64,000 nt of DNA from assembly GCA_048013815.1 (NCBI GenBank), contig CM106585.1, forward strand, positions 6,820,001 through 6,884,000, read 5' to 3'. The notes beneath the pieces were generated by a model. That model had not been told where the DNA came from. It made no database searches and was given only the letters and a program-made list of their open reading frames with translations. A program made the position numbers and the translations under genes. Of the stretch, positions 23,001-34,103 are shown in pieces; positions within the stretch are counted from its first letter, which is position 1, and the number at the start of each line of letters is the position of its first letter. This DNA is from Setoptus koraiensis (lineage: Eukaryota > Arthropoda).

Positions 23001-23936
23001 TGGAATTGATTCGGATTTGATTGGAATTTGGAGCATGGGCAGTGAGAACATTACGTATTAGAGCTTTGCGTACCCGATAATTGCGACACTCGATTCTGAT
23101 GCCGTCATACTTACCGCCAGATCGGCCAATAGGTCCTCGTCGTCGACGTGGGCCCCTGTTTGCTTGTGGCTGGAGCTGTTGGTCAGGGAGGACACCGCAT
23201 CCACGAGGTCCGCGTCATCGGCAGACGAACTGCTGGTGCTTGCAATTGTCTGGTTCATTGAATGCGAGCTGCTGTTGTTGTTGCTGTCTGCATTGGCACT
23301 GGCGTTGCCGGAATCGCTCAGCGCCTCTTGTTGTTGTCTGATGTTGGGAGATATTGTTGTTGTGAGTATGTTGTGCGTTTCGGGCGCCCAACTGAGGTCG
23401 CCGGCATCGCGAGCTGGCGTCTCATCGCTGCTTGACGCTTCTTCGGTGCGATTGCCGCTGTCCATCACTGTGCTATTGACAGTGCTATCGGGCGACTGGG
23501 TGACACTGTCCACGGGAGGCTCCTCAGACACAGTGCTGCTGTCGGGCGCCTCGTCTTTTGTGGGCGCCTCTTGGGCAGTTGCGTCGCTTGTCGACTCGAG
23601 TGTCGACTCGGTGGCCGGCTCAAGTGTCGGCTCCAGTGTCGGCTCAGGCGGCACTGGGGCGCCGCTCGAGTTTAAAGCTACCGGATTGCTGGTGGTTGTT
23701 GCAGTGGCATTGTTGAGGTTCACGTCGACGGTTGCCGCGGTGTTGTTTGTGTCAGTGACGCTCGACGCGGCGATCGCCATATTGAGGTAGAGAACAAACA
23801 GGGCAACCAGAATTGTGTTTTTGCTGAGCACAGTTGCTTTGTTGCCGGTGGAGCCCCTCGGCAGCAAATTGCCCAAATTGACAGGCGATGTCATTGCTAT
23901 TCGGCGATGGCGATGACACTTGTGGCGCGTTATCAC
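20041..23936 (-). CDS. Large secreted protein with one chitin-binding (ChtBD2) domain, CPAP1-like
   Basis: Four exons, complement(join(20041..20125, 20456..20499, 20597..22972, 23115..23936)), encode about 1,108 residues. All junctions have GT-AG sites and matching phase. A hydrophobic signal or anchor (ILVALFVLYLNMAIAA, residues 42-57) precedes a Ser/Thr-rich mucin-like part with N-glycosylation sites, a roughly 100-residue Lys/Arg-rich block with multibasic sites (SSRRRKRQ, KKRRRRSK), and a long Asp/Asn/Ser-rich disordered part with a His-rich end. The C-terminus is a complete peritrophin-type domain split over three exons: PGEPNVDYP and YYADVEARC, then VFHVC, then CPNGTIF and VWWNSFDC, with all six cysteines. 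Single-domain proteins of this type (CPAP1) bind chitin in cuticle. The last exon ends at a consensus donor (GAAG|GTAAGA); read-through gives a stop after EGKKT, but a further exon is possible. Confidence 0.8.
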
Positions 23937-25596
23937 TGATGAATGTTTGGCTTGCTTCGAATGGCGCTAGATTGTGGGCAGTCGATGTGTGCCACTCACT
24001 AATAACTTACTTAATTGTGATGAGATTATTATCGCGTCAGAGCGTTCAATGACGAGCTTGAGTTGATATGATTCGCTGACTTTCACTGGGCTGATGATGA
24101 CTTTCAATGAATTTTGTTGGTTGGTCGCTGGACCAAGTTGGCCGGTCTGATGATTGCGCGAAATAACTCGTTCGTCCATCGAGTGACATCTTAATATAAC
24201 TTGGCCGCGTGACGCTGATCGGTAAACATTGGGCCTATTCGCCAATTTAATTTGCGACACTCAATTTGAACGGTTGCACTGTTCGGCCCAATGTTGTGGG
24301 TTGCGCGCAATTGTAGGAGGCGCTCTCTCTTTCTCTCGGACAGCGGGCAGCAACAGGTGACAGTGATCGAGTTACGTCAAGCAGTTGTGTATGGGCATGT
24401 GCAGTCATGCTAATATAATATAGTGTGTCACATGTGGAAGCCACGTCTTGCAGCCACCGGCCGGCCAGCTCGTGATGCCCGAGCGGTAGCAATTTGAATA
24501 TTTTCGCCCATTTTGCAACAATTGTTCATCACTTGTTACGCAATGGTCAGCTGCTTGCGCTTGTTGTAATTACATTAATTGTCGTGCCTGATTAGCTCAC
24601 CTGTTTACCTGTTTGGCGTGTGTGGTGAGACGGCAGCCAAGAGACAGCCGATAAACAGCTGAGAGGCAGCTGAGAGTGACAGTCCAAAGTGACAGCCGAG
24701 AGTGACAGTAGCCGGCTGGTTACGCGACAGTCATGACGGTCAGTTACGGCAGCCACTTGTATCAGTGGCTCGCACCAGCCAGCCCAAACAAATGTGTGCG
24801 TCACATGGGCAACTGCAACAGGCTATCGCGGTGCAGCCGTGAGTGAATGGTCAACCTTGATGAGCAACGTGTGTGTGACATAAAACATATGAGAGTTGAC
24901 CTTACACCGTTGACGTTGGGCCGGCCGAGACGTCGGGCCAGCAGCGATGACCATCAGCCAATAACAAAACAATAACAACAAAACATAGCCAGCCATAGGT
25001 TCTGGGTGGCTCTGTAACGAGCTTTTGAGAGTAGCGAAAGTTTACAAAAACCGTTCGTTTTCCGACAAGACGACACACAGTGAGAGAGTTGCCAATTTTC
25101 ACACACACCGCCAGCCACTTGTTTATCGTTGAGCTGGCTTGGCTTGGCTCGGACAGCGCGCGGGGGAGAGCGAGCGAGATGAGCGAAAACAAACCACAGC
25201 ATCATTCATCTAATGTGCGTTGATTAAGTGGACGCAACCGGCTTGTCCGGCCAGCTCGCGTCTAGACGTCGTTGCGTAACTGTTTGCAGTGCCAGACAAC
25301 GTTGCGTAACTGTTTGCAGACGCGGCGAGGCACTTTGCAGAGCTGCTGCTCTATTTGACCTCTGCGGTTTGCTGCTGTTTGTCCGCTGTTGTTGCCGTAA
25401 AACACACACACTGGCCGTATATTATTGCGACACATTGCGAGTCTCACAATGTGAGAGGCGCGCAGAGAAAACGCGTTTGTTCATTAACCTGTCGGGGCTA
25501 TCGTCTTCTCACTGGCCGCACTGGCTCTCGTGTGGCCACGCACACACCCGTTGTCGTTGTTGTCGTCGTCGCTGTCGTTGTTGCTGCTGCTGGCCC

Positions 25597-25690
25597 GACA
25601 CAACGACTGACACAACGACTGACACAACACTGACACAACACTGACACAACACTGACACAACACTGACGCAACGACTGACGCAACGACTGA
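25597..25690 (+). repeat. 11-12 bp minisatellite, about eight copies
   Basis: Units GACACAACGACT and GACACAACACT alternate in blocks (two, four, then two GACGCAACGACT), a pattern typical of slippage with later homogenisation. Confidence 0.9.
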
Positions 25691-26290
25691 CTGGCCGCTC
25701 GGCGACACTCGTCGTTAAATTGCCAACAGCCAGACAGCCGAAATAGAAGCCGACACAATAATGATGATAATATAATTAAAAACAAACATTATCATCGTGT
25801 CGTGTCAAGGCTCAAAATGGTTGTGGCGTACGATGACCCGTCAAGCAAATTGTGGTTTATTATTGCTTGTTTTGCTTAGGTAAACACCAATTAACAATGT
25901 CTCGTCAGTTGATACTTGTTGGCACAATGAAATTAGCCAGCCATTAATTAGGCTGCCACTTGATTAAATTTTTAAATAAATTATGCGCTCGCTGTGGCGC
26001 ATATGATACAATTTACAAGTTGTCAGTTGAGCTCATGTCAGCTCGACAATGTGATAACATATGTCGCCTCGACAATGCATGCTGTCACGTCAGACTCGAT
26101 CGATCGCTGCAACAAGCGCCAACAAATTGCCTGAGATTACAACTTTCAACTTGTAATTATTATTGGGTGTTACATTGGGTGTTATTGGGTACCAAATGAT
26201 GGACAGTTTTCAGACATCGACATTCAGTTGCAAAGTGCTGCTGATTCTGACAATTGTGAGTGCACTCACAATGTTGCGCAATTCGAAATT

Positions 26291-26345
26291 CGCAAGATTT
26301 CGCAGCTTCCGCAAATTTCGCAGCTTACGCAGATTTCGCAGCTTC
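26291..26345 (+). repeat. 18 bp tandem repeat, three copies
   Basis: The unit resembles CGCAGATTTCGCAGCTTC. Read in one frame it yields an Arg/Phe-rich repeat, but nothing around it supports a gene. An imperfect hairpin, GATGAGAAA with TTTCTCTCATC, follows near 26371-26399. Confidence 0.8.
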
Positions 26346-26552
26346 CGCAGATGTGAGGATGGACGAAATGATGAGAAAAATTCAAATTTCTCTCATCGTT
26401 TTGTCCCGCAGAACAAAGGGCCAAGGCGAGCGCAGTTGATTCCGGACACGACATAATCTTGTTACTGTCGCCATGGAACAGCGTGCCATCACTTCAGATG
26501 CACAACGAGCCCCGGAACCATTCGGCCACCGGCGAGGCCGCCCCTGACCCAT

Positions 26553-26602
26553 CCCCATCTAGCCCCATCTAGCCCCATCTGGCCCCATCTGGCCCCATCT
26601 TG
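26553..26602 (+). repeat. 10 bp tandem repeat CCCCATCTAG, five copies
   Basis: Five consecutive 10 bp units with AG or GG at the unit end. Confidence 0.9.
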
Positions 26603-27426
26603 CCCAGTCAGGCCTGATCTAGGGCACTGTCTGTTGCTCGTAATAACGCATGATAGCGATCGCTACTATTTTAGAGAATGAAAATGGTCGCTTCGCAATG
26701 CCTGATACCTGACGATCGATTCGAGCAGGTTGCCAACCAATCAACCGACAGCAGACGACACAATGCGAATTTCGAACAGAAAAAACGGTTTTACGCCCCA
26801 GTAACGGCAATCGTAACACGCACTTTTCTGGAAACAGTGACAAGATTAAAGCGTGTATCTAATATCAGCTGTCGGCTGACCAGTAGAAAAGAAACCACAA
26901 ATCCCGCAGTGCAGATTATCGGTTACTACTAACTATTCGTGAGTATGTAATGGTTACAATGGTTGTAACGATACATGCAAGTACTTGTTGACGTTTTGAT
27001 TCTGCGGTCATGTAAAATTAAAATTGGCCACTGTTTGAGTTGATTGTTTAAAACAGATAGATGACTCACCACCAAGATACAAAAGTGCGCGAATGAGTCT
27101 GAACAACGAGGAGACAACTTTGGATAGACTGTTTTTTTTTCTAGCTCAACATTGGCGACCGTCTATCGACGGATCTCACGTATTTTTTTTTTTTCAAGGA
27201 TAATCTTGCACTGCGCGCATGATTTCTGGCGAGCCGATTATCGACGAAAAAAAAAACGGTTACCACCACAACAATCGATACAAATCAAATGTTTTCATTA
27301 TTACAGAGCGAATAATATTTCGTCCTGGGGACACTTTTTCGCCACGAATCAAGTGCAAGATTGTGACGAATGCCGATTATCTGGCTCGAATATATATAGG
27401 CATCTCTAATGATTCCGTTGCTGATT

Positions 27427-27434
27427 TATAAATA
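27427..27434 (+). promoter_or_regulatory. TATA box candidate for the orphan secreted gene
   Basis: TATAAATA, about 220 bp before the start codon at 27648. A second TATA-like stretch lies near 27390. This implies a 5' UTR of roughly 190 bp if unspliced. Confidence 0.4.
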
Positions 27435-27647
27435 GCATCTGTCTGCTTGTCTGCTCTTGCAAACTGATTTTTTGGTACAATCCATACTATGGATTCCATA
27501 CTGATTTCGCTAGCGTGTGACGAAGAAGCGAAAGCGACAAAACAAGTCAGTAAAAGTGCATCCAAGTTGCGTGTAGCATTCAATTGGCTGTCAAGTTTGG
27601 TATATTCCATCATTTATCATTAATAAGAGCGATACAAAAACGAAACT

Positions 27648-28289
27648 ATGAATGGAACATCGTTGACTATGGTGGCACTGTTGCTAGCGTTGGCCTCATC
27701 CTTTCGAGGCGTACTAGCGATTCAGTTGGAAGAGACGGCGGCTCTGGAATTGAAAAATATACTGAGTGGGATTAAAGATCAATTAGCGAAAATCGATGTG
27801 AGAATCAAGCTAACATTGGACGACCTTAGATGGCGTCGAATCAATGAACGAAGTTTACCCAAGGACTTATTCGACCACTATCCAGTGTTAGAGAATATGT
27901 TACGTGCTTACATAAAGCAAGAGGCAGATGAGGCGCTTGGGGAGATGGCAAATTTCAGCAATTTGCTGGATGAAAAAATGGCAACCAAATCTTTCCCGTT
28001 TGAGGTATACACAAAAGAAGATTGGAAACGCATGGAGAAAATAGTGGATTTTGTGCTCGATTTTGAGAAAACTTTTGGATCTGTAAATCCGAATGAGAGT
28101 GGATCGAACGCAAGTAATACCGAATACGGATGGAGACAATCTTACGATGCAGCTTTGCGCCACTGCTATCTTGCATTGACCGGGCCTGCCGGCTTAAGTC
28201 CTGATACCTATAGCGAGAGTTGTCGCTTGTGTCCAATCAGCCGAATTGTTCCCCACTTAGCCGTGCCTAAACAACACCATCATTTGTAG
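27648..28289 (+). CDS. Orphan secreted protein, 213 residues
   Basis: A single exon starting with a clear signal peptide (SLTMVALLLALASSFRGVLA), followed by an acidic, helix-rich region (residues 28-130, charged heptad-like ELKNILSGIKDQLAKI) and a C-terminal part with NES and NAS glycosylation sites. Three cysteines cluster near the end (HCYLAL, SCRLCP). The frame is closed by TAG with AATAAA only 12 bp later, which supports a real 3' end. A TATA-like box lies about 220 bp upstream. No family is recognised. It is flanked downstream by the palindrome-rich non-coding stretch. The function is unknown; a lineage-specific extracellular protein is the most that can be said. Confidence 0.65.
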   Translation: MNGTSLTMVALLLALASSFRGVLAIQLEETAALELKNILSGIKDQLAKIDVRIKLTLDDLRWRRINERSLPKDLFDHYPVLENMLRAYIKQEADEALGEMANFSNLLDEKMATKSFPFEVYTKEDWKRMEKIVDFVLDFEKTFGSVNPNESGSNASNTEYGWRQSYDAALRHCYLALTGPAGLSPDTYSESCRLCPISRIVPHLAVPKQHHHL

Positions 28290-28300
28290 TAAATATGCTG

Positions 28301-28306
28301 AATAAA
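28301..28306 (+). terminator. Polyadenylation signal AATAAA
   Basis: Twelve bases after the stop of the orphan secreted gene. Confidence 0.55.
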
Positions 28307-28404
28307 TCTTCAGATCAGTCGTTTCTCGCCCCATTGTTGCTAGACACTTCATCAATGCGAAGGCACCCGGTTGGTGCATTCGCTCGTAGAGAATAGATGC
28401 CTTT

Positions 28405-28429
28405 AATTTATCCATATTATGGATAAATT
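28405..28429. repeat. Inverted repeat, 11 bp arms, 3 nt loop
   Basis: AATTTATCCAT, loop ATT, ATGGATAAATT; the arms are perfectly complementary. Confidence 0.9.
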
Positions 28430-28580
28430 TGTAACGATGCGCCCCTAAATGGACACGAGTGGATTCGACAACTCAATTTCTGATAGAAATCCTCGCCAGG
28501 AGGATCGTATTCGCTCAATTAGCGCCACGAATGGCCTAAACACATAGACGAAAAAGACGCCTAAACACACAATAGCATGA

Positions 28581-28609
28581 GATTTGTCCACTGCGACAGT
28601 GGACGAATC
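28581..28609. repeat. Inverted repeat, 12 bp arms with one mismatch
   Basis: GATTTGTCCACT (28581-28592), loop GCGAC, AGTGGACGAATC (28598-28609). Confidence 0.85.
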
Positions 28610-28835
28610 TTTGTGGTCGTTTTCCTTGTTTATCAGTATCAATCGTTGAACATGATACGAACGAAATCGGTCTGTATGAGGTCCGAGCCACGCATTTTCC
28701 GATTGTTGCCACTCGAATTCAGTGGTTCATACCATTTTAGAGCTGTGTTGGAGTTAAATCATGAAATTCAAATATTAATGAATGGACGTTCTTCGTCGAC
28801 CTATAGTTGAGTTTTCTAGATTATAGTTTTCTCCT

Positions 28836-28871
28836 AAAAAGGCCACGTTTTCATGAAAACGTGGCCTTTTT
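28836..28871. repeat. 36 bp perfect palindrome
   Basis: The arm AAAAAGGCCACGTTTTCA is followed directly by its exact reverse complement, with no spacer (centre between 28853 and 28854). The right end overlaps a second hairpin, arms TTTTTCCG (28867-28874) and CGGAAAAA (28885-28892), loop GTTTTCATGA. Confidence 0.95.
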
Positions 28872-29633
28872 CCGGTTTTCATGACGGAAAAAGACACGAT
28901 TAGGTGTTTTCCGTAGATTCAAAGGAGTCTCAAACGACAGATTTGTGCCAAATACCAAGTTTAAGAGTTCTGTTATGACAGGAAAAATTTCGGTTCTGAT
29001 CCAGTATGACTAATGATTACAGAGCGTCACGAATCGCTCATTCGGATGTTGAGGAATCGCGGAAAAAGATGGCGGTTAATGCGCAACTGGCTCAGTATTG
29101 GCCAGTATTTTTTTTATCCTGCCAGAAAGTGTCACGTGGCGTGGCCACATACTGACAGGCCTTACAAGATTAGAGACAACAAGATTACAGTGAGCTAGTT
29201 TTGAATGCGTCATTGACGGCACCGAGGGGCATATCATATCCAAGGCCTGCCTGACACAGGAGCTAGCCGGATATTTGGAAGGTGCTAATCCCTTCAATGT
29301 CCCATATTGTGTATCGTTGAGTGGAGCCGATGAAATACTGTAACAAGCTGTAGATTCAGTGTTGTTAACATGGTAACGAATTGCGATTGCTTCGTTCGTA
29401 CGAATCGTTGGTAACGTAATGGTTGTGATATATGGATAGTGTCTGCTGCCAATAATACTGAATTGTGTGCGCCAGATGATGATATCTCTCCAGGTATTTC
29501 TCCAGCGAGCATCGCAATATAATTAAATGATTTACATTGTGTGTTCAGGGTTCAAATGTAATGATAAAAAATTGGTAATAATAAACATTTGGTTTAGCAT
29601 GACTGATAGGTGGCCGCCTCGTGACTCGCGACC

Positions 29634-29674
29634 TCATCGCTATGAGGCTCATACTATGAGCCTCATAGCGATGA
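29634..29674. repeat. 41 nt palindrome, 20 bp perfect arms
   Basis: The arm TCATCGCTATGAGGCTCATA, a single C at 29654, then its exact reverse complement. Confidence 0.95.
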
Positions 29675-29821
29675 TTTTTCTACTGACTCACAACCCTTTT
29701 ACGCACCATTGTCAGTAAATACATGTAAACATATGATCCGCACAACAACTAACAAAGCCCTGTATCCTCGCTTCTGTTTGCCAAGCCATCAATAAACAAA
29801 GCCCATTCTTACATCATGAGC

Positions 29822-29854
29822 ATAGAAATACATGAGACTCTCATGTATTTCTAT
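29822..29854. repeat. 33 nt palindrome, 16 bp perfect arms
   Basis: The arm ATAGAAATACATGAGA, a single C at 29838, then TCTCATGTATTTCTAT. A further 14 bp perfect palindrome, CGAGAGCGCTCTCG, lies at 29918-29931. Confidence 0.95.
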
Positions 29855-30879
29855 CCATTACACATGGTGCACGGAGACGCGCTGCTCGCGCAACCGATTA
29901 CGTAAATTCAAGGTCGCCGAGAGCGCTCTCGCTAGGCTGATCTGTGTCAAGATTAAGGTCAAGGTGGTACCTAGTGACATTACGAGAGGCAGCGAGAACG
30001 TTCGACGCAGCAAACAATGACATGGTAGCGTGGAACGGATTTTGCCAATATTTTTCGGGAATGTTGTATTCCCAAAGTGACGAATTGATTACGAATTACA
30101 GTTAGTAATAGGAGGGGAAAAATGATGATTACTCTCAAATATCACCCATGAACACCAGCGACGAATACAGTGATGAGGCCCTAGAGAAGAAAATGTAAGT
30201 ATACGAATTGACGGCTAACGGTCGGCCACAATTTCGCTAGATCGTCCAACGACACAGCTCGCCGTGAGCGGACGACGGCGGCTTGGACAAAATCTATCGT
30301 TTGTCTAATGATGATAATCGCCCTCTGTGTAAAAAGGGTGTGAACACAATTTTTAATTAACAATACACACAAACAATTTATAGCCAGTGCACTAACAACA
30401 ACACACCATCAATGTCACTCGATTAATCCGAAACGCGCTCACCTGGTCGTCTAGACATGGTAAAAATACTACCGATGGTACTACGATTCCATCATCGTTT
30501 TGCGCACACCGTCGCGATCGTTTGAAAATCTGTGATTCACACTTTTCGTTAATCGCTCATCATTATCACACACTCATTTGTCATTCATTTGTGCGATACT
30601 GATAATTGTGGCCAATGTCAAATTGTGTGATGTCACCGAATGAGCAGCCAGTGCCAGTGTCGATATTGCATTGTGCACCATCATGAACAGTCGATTGTCA
30701 TCGTGCAGTCGTTACAGTTACTAATCGTTGGTTACATAACGTATTTGCGTTTTGTGTTTTGTTTCATTTGTTTTACAAGTTGTCAAGTTTTACTGAATAT
30801 TTTTATTTTTACTGTTGTCGCAATCGCATTGTTACTGTTATGCATGAGTATTCATGAATTGTAACCTGGCACAATCACG

Positions 30880-30916
30880 ACAACAACAACAACAACAACA
30901 GCAGCAGCAACAACAA
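30880..30916 (+). repeat. CAA/CAG trinucleotide tract
   Basis: Seven or so CAA units, three CAG units, then more CAA, outside any recognised exon. Confidence 0.85.
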
Positions 30917-31186
30917 AATCGTCGAGCGCTGTTTGGCACCCTTATGTCAGGTGTGACATTCGCATCTGATTGTGTTAATTAGGCACCATCATTAGATACA
31001 CGTCGGCTGGTTTCATAACATGTGATTGAGGATTGTTTGTGATCAATCGGTACATGTAAATAATTAGCCGCTATTATTATAACAATTTACACCGTACACC
31101 CCGTATTCAACATACATGAATTAACTGTTTTAGCGAGTTTTAGCCACCCATCGTTACCCATCGTATCAAACGCCAGAGGCAACATT

Positions 31187-32778
31187 ATGAAGCTCAAGTC
31201 TGTGATGAAGATTGGCGATCAAACGCACACCCTAGCGGCCAGTGATAAGAAAGTGAAAGATCAAGACGGATCAGTGTATATTCTGACGGGATTTCAAGAT
31301 CGCAAAATTGACAGCGATAAAGGTGATATTAGCCTGAGCAAGGGCCTGCAATTAGTTGATATTTTGGAGCCCTCGTCATGCAACAAACAAAAGAAGGATG
31401 CGTCAAACGACAGGCAAGCCGCAAATCACGTGCCCCTGTTTCCGGGCTACGGTATTGTCGTCACTCTCATATCGTCCGCCATATTCAGCGTCAGCACGGC
31501 CTGTGTCAAGGAGGCCGTTCGCAGCCAGGAGGGCATGGACGGGGTGACTCTGGCATTTTACAGGTAAGTCGCCAGCGCCAAAACTTTTGCCAAATATGCA
31601 GCCAAATATATCATCTTGTTTGTTTTGTTTATTTGCTGGTCTGGTGTGTTGTGCGCTGGTATTATCATTGTATTATTTGATAAATAGAGGCGCCATAATG
31701 TGCGCTGTAACGGCCATTGTGCAGTTGTCCCGTGGCCAGAATATCTGGGTGCCCCGATCCGAGATAGTGGTCAATATTCTCAGGAGTATATTCGGCACCG
31801 GTGCCGTGTTCGGCTTGTACGTCTCCATGAAATACATAACAATGGGCGACGCAACAGCGATATCATTCTCGTCGCCAGTGTGGACATACATATTGTCGTA
31901 TTTTATTTTGAAAGAGAAACTCCATTGGCTCCAAATTGTCTCATTGCCGGCCAGCATATTTGGTGTGCTGCTAATCGCAAATCCGTATTTGTTTATAGAC
32001 AGTCCCGATGCCTCGATAACCACTCTTGCCACAGAAACGGAGGAGTTATTATTCGATGGTGTGGCGATTCCCGAACCCTTCAATGTAACCGCCATCATCG
32101 ACAACAACAACAACAGCAACATTTCGATGATAACGCAAAAATTAAATGTCAGCTCGTACGCGGCCAATCAAATGGAATCTCAGTCACAAGACGCAACTTT
32201 TAACAACAACGGTTACAATCCCTCGGAAAAGATCTACGGAACTGTCATGGCATTTATCAGTAGTTTATGCATGTCTGGCGCATTTATTGTGCTTAAATTT
32301 AGAAAGAAAACCCCCGTGCCAACAACAATATTCTGGTTTGGTTTCACTACATGCCTTGTAGCTTTAGTCGCAATGTCGAGCTTCAACAATTATATTATAC
32401 CCTCAAGTCTAAAGGTTTGGCTTCTCATAGCTGGAAACGGAGGCTTATCTTTTATTGCTCAGATGTTCTTTCAGGTGGCCTTCTATTACGAGGACGCCTC
32501 CATAATATCTCTAGTCAAGACAGTGGAAGTTGTTATGGCCTTCATTATTACATTTTTATTCTTCGACGACGACATTGAATGGACCAGGTAAGTTGCATAC
32601 TGATACTGGTGACAGGATGTTGCTTTCATGTTGAGAGAGCACTTTTTTCGTATTAACTATCAATCTCTATTTAATATCTATTTTCGTTTGCAGTATCACT
32701 GGAGCTGTTATTATCGTCACTAGTGTGGCCTCCTTAATGTTGCTGAAATGGTACAAGTCAATAAAGACAGCAAAATAG
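31187..32778 (+). CDS. SLC35G1-like EamA-family membrane transporter
   Basis: Three exons, join(31187..31563, 31688..32587, 32694..32778), encode 453 residues. Both junctions split an AGN codon at AG|GTAAGT, and the frame continues cleanly. The protein is a ten-helix drug/metabolite-superfamily transporter with two EamA halves. Helix 1 is at GYGIVVTLISSAIFSVSTAC. The first half carries the family motif FGLYVSMKYITMGDATAISF and FSSPVWTYI. An unusual Asn-rich loop with NVS and NIS sites separates the halves. The second half has FIAQMFFQVAFYYEDASIIS and ends SLMLLKWYKS. SLC35G members are orphan or proposed organic-ion carriers, and the human SLC35G1 protein has been linked to ER calcium handling. 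The substrate here is unknown. The 85-residue N-terminal region is not conserved. Confidence 0.9.
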
Positions 32779-34103
32779 TGCTCACAAGACTAACACGAAA
32801 TCATCTTAATCAACTAAAACTAAATCACCTATCATCATCACTATTATTTATCTCTGCACCCGTTGTTCCGATGTCGTTGCTCACAAGTTGCACCTAGATG
32901 CTTAGAGCATTCTGCTAAGACATCCAACAAATTGTTTCAAAATGTCTCAAATAAATTTTCTCTCAATAGAGATTCTCTCGATAGAGAGTCGTAACAGTTA
33001 GATCCTAAATTGCTTAAATCCATTACCGTCGATTCATCTGTTTGTTCTCGAAATATATCTTCTATCGATAAAAGATGACCTTTCGATGGTTACCAAAAAA
33101 ATGACCGATGTAATGGACGAGCCTACGTGATGACCATTCGAGTGGTCATCCGATCGATTCGACTCGACTGAATACCTATCATCTAGAGTTGATTTGTATA
33201 CCACTGGACAACTATAGAAACAATTCAGAAGAATGTTACTCGAAACAACTTTCCAGAAATGATGCCTCAAAACCCGTTGCACAACTCTCTGTTGGTTGTC
33301 ATCGATGGTCATTAGATAACAAAGTGTCACAATGGAGATATTCCTCGCTTGGCGTCACCTTTAGAGTTCTTGTCGGTGTTTCTTGCACCAACTTTGAACT
33401 CGATTATGCGGCCTAATTAGTAGCATTTCATGTGCATTAATGGCCCTATCCGCATTTTTCACTCATCATCGGTGATGCAATCCCGCAATAAGAGTCGCAA
33501 CACAGAACACATGGTTTGTGATTGAGTAATCTTCAAGTGCAAATCTTTGTTACTTGATCAGAGAGCTGATAAAATCATAGCTAATAAATCACGGCCATGA
33601 AGGATGCTGTTGAGTTTGAAATCATCTCAGAGAGCTCATGAGATCGTGCCTTTTTTTTGCCGTCGCGCTGTCTGATAAAAATATTAGACATCCCTGGCGA
33701 ATGCGCACAAGTTATCTTACCTAATGTGATGTCATGTTGAGAAAAAACAGAGCAGCTTCGAAAGTTACTTATTCATACTGTCAACCATTTGACAAGCCTA
33801 AACAAGTTGTATGTCACGTATTAACACTCAAGGGATGTGTGTTAACACATCACATCACGTTTATGTTTATTATTTTACAGCCATGTTGATGCTGGATTTG
33901 CCCACGATGCCGAGTCTCGGTTTTTTGGAGAGAAGCATCCCTCGCGACGGCAGCTTCTATCCAAAGAACCGCCTAGAGCCGTATAAAAGGTGCCATGGTC
34001 CATAGGTGAAGTCATCATTATGCTAAAGACAAAGTCGGCAATCAAAACTCAGCAACAATAACGACAGCAACACCAACCAGCTAGCTACAACCAACAATCA
34101 GAT
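32779..34103. other. Intergenic stretch between transporter and acyltransferase
   Basis: No coding exon is supported. It contains a hairpin with 8 bp arms (GATGACCA/TGGTCATC, 33129-33150) and ends with the acyltransferase promoter. Confidence 0.5.
33982..33988 (+). promoter_or_regulatory. TATA box of the DGAT2/MOGAT gene
   Basis: TATAAAA in a GC-flanked context (GCCGTATAAAAGG), 116 bp upstream of the start codon, giving a 5' UTR of about 90 bp. Confidence 0.6.

Larger units (their letters stand above)
23937..27647. other. Non-coding stretch with minisatellites
   Basis: The 5' flank of the chitin-binding protein gene and upstream flank of the orphan secreted gene. No exon can be supported. 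CpG-containing words and short repeats are common: a 20 bp direct repeat CGTTGCGTAACTGTTTGCAG near 25269 and 25301, and the tandem repeats listed separately. Confidence 0.5.
28290..31186. other. Non-coding stretch rich in short palindromes
   Basis: No well-supported gene lies between the orphan secreted gene and the transporter. The stretch is marked by several near-perfect inverted repeats of 25-41 bp, listed separately, a CAA trinucleotide tract at about 30880-30916, and one 48-codon open stretch near 29200-29343 that looks coding but is unplaced. Confidence 0.55.

Noticed and set aside
26163-26456. Arg/Phe repeat frame near 26290 as a small protein gene
   Set aside because: The repeat is an 18 bp minisatellite. 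The frame has no signal peptide, splice support or flanking gene features.
29540-29560. B-box-like GGTTCAAAT as part of a tRNA gene
   Set aside because: No matching A box or cloverleaf can be folded around it; no tRNA was convincing anywhere in the window.
33034-33420. Short frames between transporter and acyltransferase
   Set aside because: Both strands are open by chance for under 100 codons, with no motif or splice logic.
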